NCBI GenBank assembly: GCA_034433775.1
Contig: DAOUAI010000032.1
Span: 1-64,000, forward strand
DNA: 64,000 bases
Source: CALJTV01 sp034433775
GTDB taxonomy: Bacteria; Chloroflexota; Dehalococcoidia; GIF9; UBA5629
Direction of reading: 5' to 3'
Shown here one piece after another: positions 24,924 to 34,537 of this stretch (positions within the stretch are counted from its first letter, which is position 1; the number at the start of each line of letters is the position of its first letter). The notes beneath the pieces are model-generated. The model made no database searches and had not been told where the DNA came from. It worked only from the letters and a program-made list of their open reading frames with translations. The position numbers and the translations under genes were made by a program.

Positions 24924-25361
24924 TTACCTTTTTGCTTTTGCAGCAGCTAATGCTCGACTCACCGGTTTGATCTTCTTTACCGGTCCCATACTGCGCAAAG
25001 TTTCAGTCATATCTTTAACATGATTAAGTATCTCTTTACCTTCGGGGTCTGAAGAGAGCACTATGCGCACCCGCTCCGTCTCGATACCGTAAGAACTCAG
25101 CAACTTTCTCAATAGATAAACTCTCTTCCGTGCCTCAAAATTACCGTCCTGATAATGGCAGTCCCCCTCAGGACAACCTAAAATAAGAACACCGTCAGCC
25201 CCGTTCTTAAATGCATCTACAATATGGGCGGCATCTATTTTGCCGCTACAAATTATAGGCACCCAGTTCTTTATTTGGGCAGCTAGCTGAGCCTCATCAG
25301 CCAAATATCCCCAACTAAATTTGCAAGAAAAACAGACTAATTTAGGTTCGAAATTGTTCAC
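24924..25361 (-). CDS. MvhD/VhuD-type electron-transfer subunit
   Basis: A 145-residue [2Fe-2S] protein of the methyl-viologen-reducing hydrogenase delta family. Key stretches are LVCFSCKFSWGYLAD, IICSGKIDAAHIVDAFKNGA and VLILGCPEGDCHYQDGNFEA, which place the conserved Cys residues, plus RVRIVLSS. In methanogens MvhD connects the hydrogenase to HdrA, the flavin-bifurcating subunit. Here no HdrA follows; the neighbour, 27 nt upstream in the transcript, is a GltD-ferredoxin protein that may take its place. Confidence 0.93.
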   Translation of the reverse strand: MNNFEPKLVCFSCKFSWGYLADEAQLAAQIKNWVPIICSGKIDAAHIVDAFKNGADGVLILGCPEGDCHYQDGNFEARKRVYLLRKLLSSYGIETERVRIVLSSDPEGKEILNHVKDMTETLRSMGPVKKIKPVSRALAAAKAKR

Positions 25362-25388
25362 TTCTCCTCCTTACATCTTAGTTTGTAG

Positions 25389-27182
25389 TTACTGCAACGC
25401 CGCATAAACTTTATCGATTTTCTCGTAAGTCAGGTCCTCGACCATTTTTCTGGCATCAGAAGGGCAAGCAGCTACACACATGCCACAAGACTTGCATCGG
25501 AACATATCAGTGGCAGAGATGATTTTGCCCTCTCTCTCCACAAGATGCGCTGACCCGTAATTACAGGAGTACACACAAATTCCACACCCGCTGCATCTAT
25601 CCTCATCCACCTGGACAGAATAAAGTGACTTCTCAAACCCAATAGATATGCAGGCTTTGCATGATACACAGGGACCACAAGTAGCGCATCTTTTCGCTTC
25701 CTCTATAGCTTCATCGAGGGTAAGCCCTCTTTCAAACAACTGAAAATGCATCCTCTGCTCAGGCGGTATCCAGACCACCTCAGTTGGCGGCTTATAGTTG
25801 GATCTGAGCGGGATATCGAATTTCTCAAAGTCTCTTCGTCTACCCTCAGTCATATTCAGTCCCCTGAGATACCTGTGGATAGACTCAGCGGCTTCCATCC
25901 CTTCTTTCATCGCCTCAACCATGAACCCTATCCGGCGGACATCACCACCAATAAAGACGTCACGGAATTTAAGACTTTGTAAGGTGTGAGGGTCAACGGC
26001 CAGCCTGCCCCTCTCATCGAGAAGCATCTCATTCTCTAGAACAACCCGGTCAGGCCCCTGCCCTATAGTTATTATAAGAACGTCTCCATCCAGCTCTATC
26101 GTGTCCGATAAGTCAAACTTCGGATTAAATCCCTGCTCATCAAAGACACAGGTACACTTTGGAGACACAATCTTTCTGAACCTGCCTGCTTCACCAATTA
26201 TCTTCTGTACACCCCGGGAATATACTATTTGAATTCCCTCTTCCCAGGCTCCCCTTATTTCCTCCTCATCGGCAGGAATACCATCGCGAGAACTTTTATC
26301 TTCGCACTCCAAACATACCACAGTTACCTCGCCCCCAAGTCTCCTCACCGAGCGCGCAACATCAAACGCCACATTCCCACCACCAATCACAATCACCTTG
26401 CGGTACTTAAAATAGTCGGGCTCGATATTCCCATGGCTGATCTCGTAAAGCAAAGTATGCCCGTACAACACTCCGGATAGGTCCTGCCCCTCCACTGGTT
26501 TACCATCGAAGGTCAATATTCTGGGGTAAGGCGTCCCTTTCGCCAAAAATATTGCCTTATACCCCTGCATCCTCAATCTTTCAAAAGTAAGCTTACCTTT
26601 ACCTACCTCAGAATTAAACTTGACATCTATCCCGGCAATCCGTACCAGATTGTCAATGGTAGTCTTTAGCACGTCGTCCGGAAGACGGTAGTCAGGTATA
26701 AGCCACAAAGCCCCACCCAGCCTGTTTGAAGCTTCAAAAATCGTCGGCTTGTACCCTCTCTTCGCCAGATAGTAGGCACACATCAGACCACCCGGCCCAC
26801 CCCCCACAATCGCCACATTTTCCTTGTCTTTGACTATGTTCAGTTCCTCCCTTTGGTTCAAGTAGTCCGTATAATAGTCTGAGAGGAACCTTTTTAACAG
26901 CCTGCGCCTTATCGCTCCACCTTTGGTCTTATAGTTGCACTCAAGTTCACACAAACCACAAATATAGCCGCAGATGTTGAAAAACGGGTTCTTTTCGTAG
27001 AGGTAATCACCTATCTGAATTATGCCATTTTTGGCTGACTCGATATCCCTGGGCAAAAGGGAGATAAGCACATTAGTCCGCTGGATATCTTCGTTGATGG
27101 GACATTTAATCTGACATGGGGGTAACAACTGCTTGACAGCCTCCTCCACATGCGCTCCACCAGTGGTTACTGTACGCCACAT
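25389..27182 (-). CDS. GltD-type FAD/NAD(P) oxidoreductase with C-terminal ferredoxin domains
   Basis: A 597-residue flavoprotein. The N-terminus has the GltD Fe-S cysteines (C23, C27 and the cluster CGYICGLCELEC at 71-82), then FAD-binding GGGPGG at 127-132 and NAD(P)-binding VIVIGGGNVAFD around 263-274. The last 100 residues carry further cysteines (CATCGPCVSCKAC) and two ferredoxin motifs, CSGCGICVYSCNYG and CKSCGMCVAACPSD. A strong GGAGG lies before the ATG at 27182. It heads the MvhD-MvhG-MvhA operon and so is likely the acceptor module linking the hydrogenase to NAD(P)H and ferredoxin. It fills the place that HdrA has in other Mvh systems, but it is not an HdrA. Bifurcation is possible, not shown. 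Confidence 0.88.
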   Translation of the reverse strand: MWRTVTTGGAHVEEAVKQLLPPCQIKCPINEDIQRTNVLISLLPRDIESAKNGIIQIGDYLYEKNPFFNICGYICGLCELECNYKTKGGAIRRRLLKRFLSDYYTDYLNQREELNIVKDKENVAIVGGGPGGLMCAYYLAKRGYKPTIFEASNRLGGALWLIPDYRLPDDVLKTTIDNLVRIAGIDVKFNSEVGKGKLTFERLRMQGYKAIFLAKGTPYPRILTFDGKPVEGQDLSGVLYGHTLLYEISHGNIEPDYFKYRKVIVIGGGNVAFDVARSVRRLGGEVTVVCLECEDKSSRDGIPADEEEIRGAWEEGIQIVYSRGVQKIIGEAGRFRKIVSPKCTCVFDEQGFNPKFDLSDTIELDGDVLIITIGQGPDRVVLENEMLLDERGRLAVDPHTLQSLKFRDVFIGGDVRRIGFMVEAMKEGMEAAESIHRYLRGLNMTEGRRRDFEKFDIPLRSNYKPPTEVVWIPPEQRMHFQLFERGLTLDEAIEEAKRCATCGPCVSCKACISIGFEKSLYSVQVDEDRCSGCGICVYSCNYGSAHLVEREGKIISATDMFRCKSCGMCVAACPSDARKMVEDLTYEKIDKVYAALQ

Positions 27183-27239
27183 AATTTACCTCCTTTAACT
27201 GCACGCTGATGCCTGCCAGAAAATCAGCAAAGCCAAAAT

Positions 27240-27268
27240 ATAATACAAAATTACTTACTGTTGTGCAA
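27240..27268 (-). promoter_or_regulatory. Promoter of the GltD-mvhDGA operon
   Basis: Minus strand: TTGCAC (27268-27263), a 17-bp spacer and TATTAT (27245-27240). The leader of about 50 nt contains a hairpin GCTGAT/ATCAGC (27205-27228), then AAAGGAGG before the ATG. This shows the second hydrogenase operon has its own promoter. Confidence 0.6.
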
Positions 27269-27293
27269 GATGCCCATTGTTAAAAGTTGGAGC

Positions 27294-27343
27294 GCTTAAA
27301 AAGTAACCCCGTCTCTTATCGAGACAAAGTCCTCAGGGGGACT
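27294..27343 (-). terminator. Putative terminator of the upstream [NiFe] HydABCSL-like operon
   Basis: Minus strand after the large-subunit stop: hairpin AGTCC/GGACT (27343-27329), then hairpin GTCTC/GAGAC (27325-27311), followed by GGGGTTACTTTTTAAG. The second hairpin is short and the T-run lies some 8 nt from it, so strength is uncertain. Confidence 0.4.
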
Positions 27344-27356
27344 AACAGAGACAATC

Positions 27357-28820
27357 TCAGTTCGTCAGCTCTCCCAAAAGTTCGCCCTTCTGTGAGATAA
27401 GCTGCACTCTGAACGGCATCTGGCCTAGAACGTGTGTGGAGCAAGAGAGACAGGGATCGTAACAGCGGATCGCCACTTCTACCCGGTTGAGGATACCCTC
27501 AGTGACCTTGCCATTTTTTATGAACTCCTTAGCCACCTCATACACCGCACGGTTCATTGCCCAGTTGTTGTTACCTGTGGCCACAATAAGATTAACCTTC
27601 AGGATCTTACCAGTATCATCCACCCAGTAATGATGAAACAAAGTGCCCCTGGGAGCTTCGATAACTCCCACACCTTGCTCGTTATATTTTCCGGACTCTA
27701 CAATCAAATCTGTAGAACAAATATCCTTATCTTCCAGCAATTGCTGAGCTCTTTCCAAAGAATAAAGTAATTCGATGAGACGTGCATAATGGTAGTAGAG
27801 CGAACCTTCCACTATGCCATTCTTACCCAAGCTTTTAAAATTTTTGAGCTCTGATTGGGCCCTATAAGTTGATATCGCCCCACAGACATTCAAACGAGCC
27901 AGAGGACCAGCCCTGTAGACTCCCTTCGGATAACCTTGCTTTTTATAAAAGGGGAACTTGAGATATGACCAGTCTTCCACATACTCATTGATGATATTCA
28001 GGTAGTTAGCAGGATCGAACTGGTCTTCAAGAACCTTACCTTCAGCATCAATTAGCCTCAATTTGCCATCATAAAGTTCGAGATTATTGTCTTTGTCCAC
28101 CAATCCCAGATATCCTGTAGGAAAGCTTGCACATGTACAGACAAAATCTTTGTTGCGCTCATAAAATTGCTTTATTATCCCAATAGCAGCCTCAGCATCA
28201 GCTATCATCTGGTCAATTTGTCTGAGAAAACGGTCGCGGTCAGATGGTGATAACGCTGTGTTCATGCCCCCGGGCACTGCACCATTAGGATGAACCTTTT
28301 TCCCGCCGATGGCTTGAATAATTGCCTGCCCGAAACCACGAAGCCTCACACCTTTGATAGCAAGCTCGGGGTTCGTCTCAATCAACCCCACCACATTCCG
28401 CTTCGCTGGCTCATAGTCCAGCCCCAGAAGTAAATCTGGACTAGCCAGATGGAAAAAGTGGAGAGCATGCGACTGGATAAATTGTCCCATATGCATTAGC
28501 TCTCGAAGTAACTTTGCCGGTCGGGTCAGTTCAACACCAAGAATTGCATCGCAAGCTTTGGCAGAGGCTAAATGATGGCTCACCGGGCAGATACCACAAA
28601 TTCGCGGAGTGATCACAGGCATCTCCCAGAACACTCTGCCCTCGCAGAACTTCTCAAAGCCACGGAATTGAGTCACATGAAATCGAGCATCCAGAACATT
28701 CCCGTTATCATCAAGTTGAATGGTCACCTTACCGTGACCCTCAAGCCTGGTGACCGGGTTTATCTCAATTGTTTTACGATTTTCAGGAATTTCCTTGGTC
28801 TTCTTAACTTCAGTCGCCAT
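27357..28820 (-). CDS. Group 3 [NiFe] hydrogenase large subunit, HoxH/HydL type
   Basis: NiFe-centre subunit of 487 residues, paralogous to the one at 22458-23921. L1 is ITPRICGICPVSHHL, L2 is DPCLSCSTHVLGQ, and the family start is INPVTRLEGHGKVTIQL after a 20-residue charged leader. The tail after L2 is about 24 residues, implying proteolytic maturation. It is the last gene of a five-gene operon with NuoE-, NuoF- and NuoG-like subunits and a small subunit, so electrons are exchanged with NAD(H) and other carriers. The gene order matches Hox and the [NiFe] HydABCSL type. Confidence 0.93.
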   Translation of the reverse strand: MATEVKKTKEIPENRKTIEINPVTRLEGHGKVTIQLDDNGNVLDARFHVTQFRGFEKFCEGRVFWEMPVITPRICGICPVSHHLASAKACDAILGVELTRPAKLLRELMHMGQFIQSHALHFFHLASPDLLLGLDYEPAKRNVVGLIETNPELAIKGVRLRGFGQAIIQAIGGKKVHPNGAVPGGMNTALSPSDRDRFLRQIDQMIADAEAAIGIIKQFYERNKDFVCTCASFPTGYLGLVDKDNNLELYDGKLRLIDAEGKVLEDQFDPANYLNIINEYVEDWSYLKFPFYKKQGYPKGVYRAGPLARLNVCGAISTYRAQSELKNFKSLGKNGIVEGSLYYHYARLIELLYSLERAQQLLEDKDICSTDLIVESGKYNEQGVGVIEAPRGTLFHHYWVDDTGKILKVNLIVATGNNNWAMNRAVYEVAKEFIKNGKVTEGILNRVEVAIRCYDPCLSCSTHVLGQMPFRVQLISQKGELLGELTN

Positions 28821-28832
28821 TCTGCACCTCTT

Positions 28833-29369
28833 TTAATCAAAGCGCATCATTTCACTGGGCAACACAGGTATCCGCCCCTCCAATAGTTCCTTTAAAGCGT
28901 AGAGAATTGCCTTGGCATCTGGAGGACAACCTGGCACATAGCAGTCCACCTTTACCACGTGGTTCACCGGCTTCACCTGCTCCAGCAACGCTGGTACCCC
29001 GGGTGGACGAGGTATTTTCCCATCACAGGTGCTCTCAGTCTCAATATAGGCACGCCTTAGCACCTCATCTTTGTCAAATGTACTGCGCATTCCACAGACT
29101 CCACCAAAACAAGCGCAATCACCCCAAGCCATCAAAATCTTACAGTTAGCCCTGAGTTCTTTCAAAACCTCTTCTTCCTCCGTATTTCCTACCGAACCTT
29201 CCACTATACCTACGTCCACTGGCGAGAACTCCTTGATATCGGTGATCGGGCTCCTAGTAAACTCAACCGCATTAAGTAATTCCACTATCGCCTCATCTAT
29301 ATCTAGAAATGACATATGACATCCGGAACAAGCTTCCAGCCAAACAGTAGCTACCTTCACTTTCGCCAT
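28833..29369 (-). CDS. Group 3 [NiFe] hydrogenase small subunit, HoxY/HydS type
   Basis: Short small subunit of 178 residues, long enough for only the proximal [4Fe-4S] cluster. Visible ligands are in TVWLEACSGCHMSFLDID, WGDCACFGGVCGM and DCYVPGCPPDAKA. The short length is typical of Hox-type enzymes and differs from the 321-residue MvhG homologue nearby. No signal peptide, so cytoplasmic. It lies 12 nt before the large-subunit gene and 25 nt after the NuoG-like gene. Confidence 0.93.
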   Translation of the reverse strand: MAKVKVATVWLEACSGCHMSFLDIDEAIVELLNAVEFTRSPITDIKEFSPVDVGIVEGSVGNTEEEEVLKELRANCKILMAWGDCACFGGVCGMRSTFDKDEVLRRAYIETESTCDGKIPRPPGVPALLEQVKPVNHVVKVDCYVPGCPPDAKAILYALKELLEGRIPVLPSEMMRFD

Positions 29370-29394
29370 AGAAACAACTCCCTCTATTTAGTGA

Positions 29395-31389
29395 TTACCT
29401 GCTGAGCCGCCTGTCGACCTCGCTGATGAGTTCCCAGTCAGCACGAATTCCTTCCGGTGGCCTGACAAGCCGCGTGGTATGTTTAGTTAGGCCATCGATG
29501 GTAGTATAAGTCCCGCTGACCTCTGTCCAGAGTGGTGACGGCAATACCACGTCTGCTTCGGAGACAACACCAGACATAAAGCTTGCCTGTGCCACGAGGA
29601 ATTCAATACCGCTAGGACGAGCTGCCAATCCAGGCAACTCGGAGCAATCTTCACCTAAGAGTAAGTACAAAGCCTTTATGGAACCGTCTTTGAGTAACTT
29701 TGCCAAACTGAACTCACCACTATTGACCACCTCCGTATTCCAGAGCCCAACGCTATTTCCTCCCGGCTTTAACCACAGCGTCTTCAATGTCCGTCCCCCG
29801 TCTCCAAATAAGCTCGCTAGGCCAAAAAGCAATGCTACCAATCCCGGCTTCTCTTGCTGCAAAAACCCCTGCCCATAGATAACAACACAGCGCTTTGCCT
29901 TAGCTACCATAGAAGCAGCACTCTTCAGTCCTTCATAATCAAGACCTGCGCGCTCACAAACATCTGCTGGCTTAATGTCCGAAAGCGAAGCAGCAAACTT
30001 TTTGTTCCTGGCCGGGTTGCCGATCACACCTTCGTCAATAATTATTCTAGACAAAGCTTTAATGGCTAACTCTTCCTTACCTTTGTCCGGACACAACCAC
30101 AACACCGCTTGATAAGGAAAACTGTTTCTCACAGCGTCGAAAACAATGAGATTCGCCCCATTTCGCCTGACTGCACGGACAATGAGGGAACCAATCACAG
30201 GATGGGTCTCCAGAGGATCAGCGCCAGCCACAAACAGGCAATCGGCCTCCAATAGTTCCTCGACTGAGCGGAGTTCGAGGTCTTTTAACTCCTTTTTACC
30301 ATCTGATGCTTGCAATGCCTGCCCGACAACCCTGAAATAATCCCCATCCAGGCTATCAAGTCGCTTACTTCCTAGAGAGCCCGTTATAAACTCCTTGAAA
30401 GCCCTGGCAGACTCGTTAGATAATTGGCTCGAAATCAACCCAGCAATACTATTAGCGCCGTGACGTGTCTTCATATCCCGTAACTTGGTAGACACAATCT
30501 CTATAGCCTCCGCCAAGGAACAAGGCTCTAGCTTACCGTTGCTCCGCTTTAGCGGGGTCAGAATGCGTTTGGCAGTTACCTGCGAGAAAGAAAAACGCCC
30601 TTTCCTGCACAGCAGACCACGCGGTTTGGAAAGGTCAGGGCTGTCAATTTTCACTACCCTGTTGTCTTTGATAAATGCCTTAATCTCACAGCCGACACCG
30701 CATATCGGACAAACACTTGTCACCTGCTCACATTCTGAACTCCTGCCCTTATAAGCGCTGGACTTTGAGAAAATAGCACCGGTGGGACAAACCTGGAAAC
30801 AAGCCCCGCAAGAAATGCATGAGGACTCCCCAAGTGGTTGACCCAGGTCAGCCACCACCCTGTCCCGCCAGCCACGGTAACCAAAGTCCAGAATATGGAT
30901 ACCAGCAAATTCGTCACACGCCCGTATGCAGCGTCCACAAAGAACACATCGGTTATGGTCAACAACCAGATATTTGTTCACCGAGTCCACGGGCAATGAT
31001 GGCCAGGAAAGGGGATATCGTAAGTTGTCCATCTGATAGCGATAAGCGAGTGCCTGTAATTCACATTCTCCACTAGCTACACATTGTGCACATAGATGGT
31101 TTTTCTCGGTAAACATCAACTCGAGGATGAGACGACGATATTTCTCCAGTTTTTCAGTATGTGTCTGCACTACCAAACCATCCCGTGCAGGATAAGTACA
31201 GGCCGGCATCACTCGCCTTTCTCCTTCTATTTCCACCAGACAGAGCCTGCAAGCAGCCACATCGCTCAGCCCATCGTAATGACACAGCGTTGGAAGGTCG
31301 ATATTATTCGCCTTGCAAACCTCAAGGATAGTATCACCTTCTTTCCCTTTGACCTGTTTCCCGTTGATGGTTAAAGTAATCTCGTTCAT
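29395..31389 (-). CDS. NuoG/HydA-like iron-sulfur subunit with a degenerate molybdopterin-oxidoreductase domain
   Basis: A 664-residue protein. Residues 1-210 are HoxU-like: [2Fe-2S] ferredoxin (CHYDGLSDVAACRLCLVEI in part), His-Cys loop NHLCAQCVASGECELQ, and two [4Fe-4S] motifs (CVLCGRCIRAC and CISCGACFQVCPTG). From about residue 228 it continues as formate-dehydrogenase-like, beginning SVCPICGVGCEIKAFI and GLLCRKGRFSF, the N-terminal Fe-S cluster of that family. The remaining 400 residues look like a shortened molybdopterin fold, but the active-site Cys or Sec region is not recognisable, so catalysis on formate is unlikely and a structural or wiring role fits better. It lies between the HydB-GltD fusion (2 nt) and the small subunit. 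Confidence 0.88.
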   Translation of the reverse strand: MNEITLTINGKQVKGKEGDTILEVCKANNIDLPTLCHYDGLSDVAACRLCLVEIEGERRVMPACTYPARDGLVVQTHTEKLEKYRRLILELMFTEKNHLCAQCVASGECELQALAYRYQMDNLRYPLSWPSLPVDSVNKYLVVDHNRCVLCGRCIRACDEFAGIHILDFGYRGWRDRVVADLGQPLGESSCISCGACFQVCPTGAIFSKSSAYKGRSSECEQVTSVCPICGVGCEIKAFIKDNRVVKIDSPDLSKPRGLLCRKGRFSFSQVTAKRILTPLKRSNGKLEPCSLAEAIEIVSTKLRDMKTRHGANSIAGLISSQLSNESARAFKEFITGSLGSKRLDSLDGDYFRVVGQALQASDGKKELKDLELRSVEELLEADCLFVAGADPLETHPVIGSLIVRAVRRNGANLIVFDAVRNSFPYQAVLWLCPDKGKEELAIKALSRIIIDEGVIGNPARNKKFAASLSDIKPADVCERAGLDYEGLKSAASMVAKAKRCVVIYGQGFLQQEKPGLVALLFGLASLFGDGGRTLKTLWLKPGGNSVGLWNTEVVNSGEFSLAKLLKDGSIKALYLLLGEDCSELPGLAARPSGIEFLVAQASFMSGVVSEADVVLPSPLWTEVSGTYTTIDGLTKHTTRLVRPPEGIRADWELISEVDRRLSR

Positions 31390-31391
31390 CC

Positions 31392-34300
31392 TTATTCTCC
31401 TACCTCAAGGTCGCATCTCAGGCACCTTTTAGCTTCCCTTCTGGCTTCTTCTTCTGTAAGAGGCAGTTCTATCTCTTCAAAGCTCTGCCGCCTTTTCTCT
31501 ACGGGAAGCGTTGGTGCCTCTCGCCGGGGTTGTTCTTTCCATATTTCTTTAGCCACATCAATAGGCAACTCTTCAGCAATCTCAACTTTACGTTTAAGCT
31601 CGTGCAACTCCACTCTAGATGTATCTCCCCTGAGATACTTGTCTATAGCTATAGCCGCCCTCCTCCCGTCAGCAATAGCATATATTACCATGTCAGGACC
31701 CCTGACAAAGTCACCGCCAGCGAAAATGCCAGGGACATTAGTAGCTAAAGTGTTGGAGTCGATTCGAAGTCGATCCCACTCTGTTCTTTCCAGGCGGCTA
31801 TCCGGGGGCAAGAAAGAGAGGTCTGGCGCTTGCCCCACAGCAGCAATTACTGCGTCTGCCTCCACCACGAAATCAGAGCCCGGGATAGGTGCTGGCCTGC
31901 GTCTACCGCTTGCATCGATATCTCCCAACTCCATGCGAACGCACCGCAAACCTGTGACCTTCCAGTTCTCACTCAAAATCCGCACTGGGTTGACTAAGAA
32001 GTTCATCTTAACCCCCTCAGCCACTGCCCCCTCATATTCCACCTCGGACACTGGCATCTCCTCTCGAGTGCGGCGGTAATAGATGTTCACCTCTTCTGCC
32101 CCGAGTCTTAGCGCAGCACGTGCTGAATCTATAGCCACATTACCGCCACCGATAACAGCTACTCTCCGCTCGATCTTCGTCTGCCTACCAATTTTGACAT
32201 CACGCAAAAAAGTGAGGCCATAATAAAGACCGGTCAGTCCCTCCACCTCGCCAGGAATCCCTATCCGCTGGCTTTTTTGTGCTCCTGCGGCGATAAAAAC
32301 CGCATCGTAGCCACTTTGCAGAAGGTGCCTCACACGGAAATTCTCGTTTATCGGTGTGCTATACCTGATCTCCACCCCCCGCTTTGCAATGTACTCGATT
32401 TCCTGTTCGATAACTTTACGCGGTAAGCGGAACTCCGGGATGGCTACAGCAAGCATCCCACCACCCACTGGAAGCGCTTCAAACACCGTCACACCATATC
32501 CCATCTGCGCCAAGAAATAGGCACAGCTAAGACCTGTTGGACCAGCCCCGACCACAGCCACCTTCTGAGGCTTAGTCCTGGGAAAAGGCTGAGGTGGGGG
32601 CACTTTATCGAGATTATCAAAATACCAATCGGCAGCAAATCGCTTGAGTGCCCGAATAGCCATAGGTTCATCAATATCTTTTCGCCGGCACTTGTATTCG
32701 CATGGATGATGGCAGATTCGCCCACATATTGCTGGGAATGGGTTGCGTTCTCTGATAGTCTCCACCGCCTCCAAATACTCCCCGGCAGCAATATGAGCAA
32801 TATATTTCGGGATATTAATGCCCACCGGGCAAGTATGCTGACAAGGTGACGGAAATAACGCCTGACATACTGCAGCCGGGCACCGCTTGTCCATGATATG
32901 GGCTTCGTACTCCTCCCTGAAATGTCGCACAGTAGTCAGCACAGGATTAGGCGAAGTCTGCCCGAGTCCACAAAGTGAGCAGGAGCTTACCATCTCAGCA
33001 AGTTCTTCGATGGTGCTCAAGTCTTCCATCGTTCCCTCGCCGTTCGTTATCTTGGTCAGTAATTCTAGCATCTTAGGTATCCCTGCCCGACAGGGAGTGC
33101 ACTTACCGCACGACTCGTCTCTGGTGAACTGGAGGAAAAACTTAGCCACATCAACCATACAGCTATCTTCGTCCATTACCACCAGACCTCCAGACCCCAT
33201 AATCGCGCCGAGACTGGTGATAGACTCATAGTCTACAGGTGTGTTAATATGCTGAGTAGGAATAACACCACCAGAAGGCCCCCCCATCTGCACCGCCTTA
33301 AATCTCTTGCCTTCTGGTATGCCACCGCCGATATCAAAGATTATTCTTCCCAACCTCGTCCCCAGAGGGACTTCAACCAGCCCGGTGTTGTTTATTTTTC
33401 CTACTAGACAAAGTACCTTCGTGCCCTTACTTCTTTCCGTACCCACAGCTGAAAACCAGTCTGCTCCCTTCCAGATGATTTGCGGCACGTTTGACCAGGT
33501 CTCTACATTATTAATAGTGGTCGGCTTACCAAAAAGTCCTTTGTTCGCAGGAAACGGCGGACGCTGCCGTGGGTTGCCACGCCTACCCTCAATAGATATT
33601 AAAAGTGCTGTTTCTTCACCACAGACAAAAGCCCCCGCCCCAGGGAAAATATCAAGGTCAAATTCAAATCCTGTGCCCAGTATATTTTTCCCCAGTAACC
33701 CATGTTCTCGGGCCTGCTCAATAGCATGTCGTAACGTTTCAATAGCTAAAGGATACTCAGCTCGTATATAGGCATACCCTTGGCGCACATTACCGATAGC
33801 GTAAGCACCTATTGTCATTCCCTCGATTATGGAGTGCGGATTGCCCTCCAAAACGGCACGGTTCATATACGCCCCGGGGTCACCTTCGTCGCCGTTACAT
33901 ACCACAAATTTCTCATCCCCAGGCGCGTTGCGAACAAACCCCCACTTAGTAGCTGCAGGGAATCCAGCACCACCACGCCCCCTTAAACCGGACTTCCGAA
34001 CCTCATCCAGGACTTCATCAGGGGACATTTGCGTTAATACCTTAGCCAACGCCTGGTAGCCATCCCTGGCAATATATTCCTCGATATCCATCGGGTCAAT
34101 ATCCTGATTATGCATTATCCTTATCTCTTGAAATCCAAAAGGGGGAGACTCAGTATCCAGCACCCATTCTGCTACCGGTGTCCCTTTGATAAGATGCTGG
34201 TCAACAATGCGCTGCACTTTATCCTCAGAGAGGTCAGCGTAGATAAATCTCCTCTTATTTCCAGGCTCAATAACAGTAATTACAGGTTCACGCCCGCATA

Positions 34301-34520
34301 GTCCAATGCAGCTTGCCTTTAACACAACTACATCAGACAACTTCCGAGATGCTATCTCGCGCTCGAGAGCCGCCAGTATCCGGTTTGCCCCTGAGGATAT
34401 ACCACATGTACCTAGATGCACTCTGACCTGTATCTTCTTTTCCCGCTCTGCAACTTTAGCCTGAGCCTGTTCCTTCCAGCTTGAAAGCTCTTTCACTGAC
34501 GCAAGTGGCTTTACAATCAT
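31392..34520 (-). CDS. NuoF/HydB subunit fused to a GltD-type flavoprotein
   Basis: A 1042-residue fusion. Residues about 30-120 form a thioredoxin-like [2Fe-2S] domain (Cys39, Cys71, Cys75). Residues about 165-540 are NuoF: FMN/NADH loop GRGGAGFP at 181-188, CNGDEGDPGAY at 208-218, and the [4Fe-4S] motif SCGKCTPC at 470-477 with Cys517. From 547 to the end it is GltD-like: Fe-S cysteines CPAAVC, CQHTC and CGRICHHPCEYKC (598-611), FAD-binding VVGAGPTGLS at 656-665, a second dinucleotide site VIGGGNVAID, and FAGGDF near the end. The protein could have two separate pyridine nucleotide sites, for example NADH at FMN and NAD(P)H at the GltD FAD. The frame is continuous with no stop or frameshift between the halves. 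Confidence 0.9.
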   Translation of the reverse strand: MIVKPLASVKELSSWKEQAQAKVAEREKKIQVRVHLGTCGISSGANRILAALEREIASRKLSDVVVLKASCIGLCGREPVITVIEPGNKRRFIYADLSEDKVQRIVDQHLIKGTPVAEWVLDTESPPFGFQEIRIMHNQDIDPMDIEEYIARDGYQALAKVLTQMSPDEVLDEVRKSGLRGRGGAGFPAATKWGFVRNAPGDEKFVVCNGDEGDPGAYMNRAVLEGNPHSIIEGMTIGAYAIGNVRQGYAYIRAEYPLAIETLRHAIEQAREHGLLGKNILGTGFEFDLDIFPGAGAFVCGEETALLISIEGRRGNPRQRPPFPANKGLFGKPTTINNVETWSNVPQIIWKGADWFSAVGTERSKGTKVLCLVGKINNTGLVEVPLGTRLGRIIFDIGGGIPEGKRFKAVQMGGPSGGVIPTQHINTPVDYESITSLGAIMGSGGLVVMDEDSCMVDVAKFFLQFTRDESCGKCTPCRAGIPKMLELLTKITNGEGTMEDLSTIEELAEMVSSCSLCGLGQTSPNPVLTTVRHFREEYEAHIMDKRCPAAVCQALFPSPCQHTCPVGINIPKYIAHIAAGEYLEAVETIRERNPFPAICGRICHHPCEYKCRRKDIDEPMAIRALKRFAADWYFDNLDKVPPPQPFPRTKPQKVAVVGAGPTGLSCAYFLAQMGYGVTVFEALPVGGGMLAVAIPEFRLPRKVIEQEIEYIAKRGVEIRYSTPINENFRVRHLLQSGYDAVFIAAGAQKSQRIGIPGEVEGLTGLYYGLTFLRDVKIGRQTKIERRVAVIGGGNVAIDSARAALRLGAEEVNIYYRRTREEMPVSEVEYEGAVAEGVKMNFLVNPVRILSENWKVTGLRCVRMELGDIDASGRRRPAPIPGSDFVVEADAVIAAVGQAPDLSFLPPDSRLERTEWDRLRIDSNTLATNVPGIFAGGDFVRGPDMVIYAIADGRRAAIAIDKYLRGDTSRVELHELKRKVEIAEELPIDVAKEIWKEQPRREAPTLPVEKRRQSFEEIELPLTEEEARREAKRCLRCDLEVGE

Positions 34521-34537
34521 CTTGTCCCCCTAATCAC

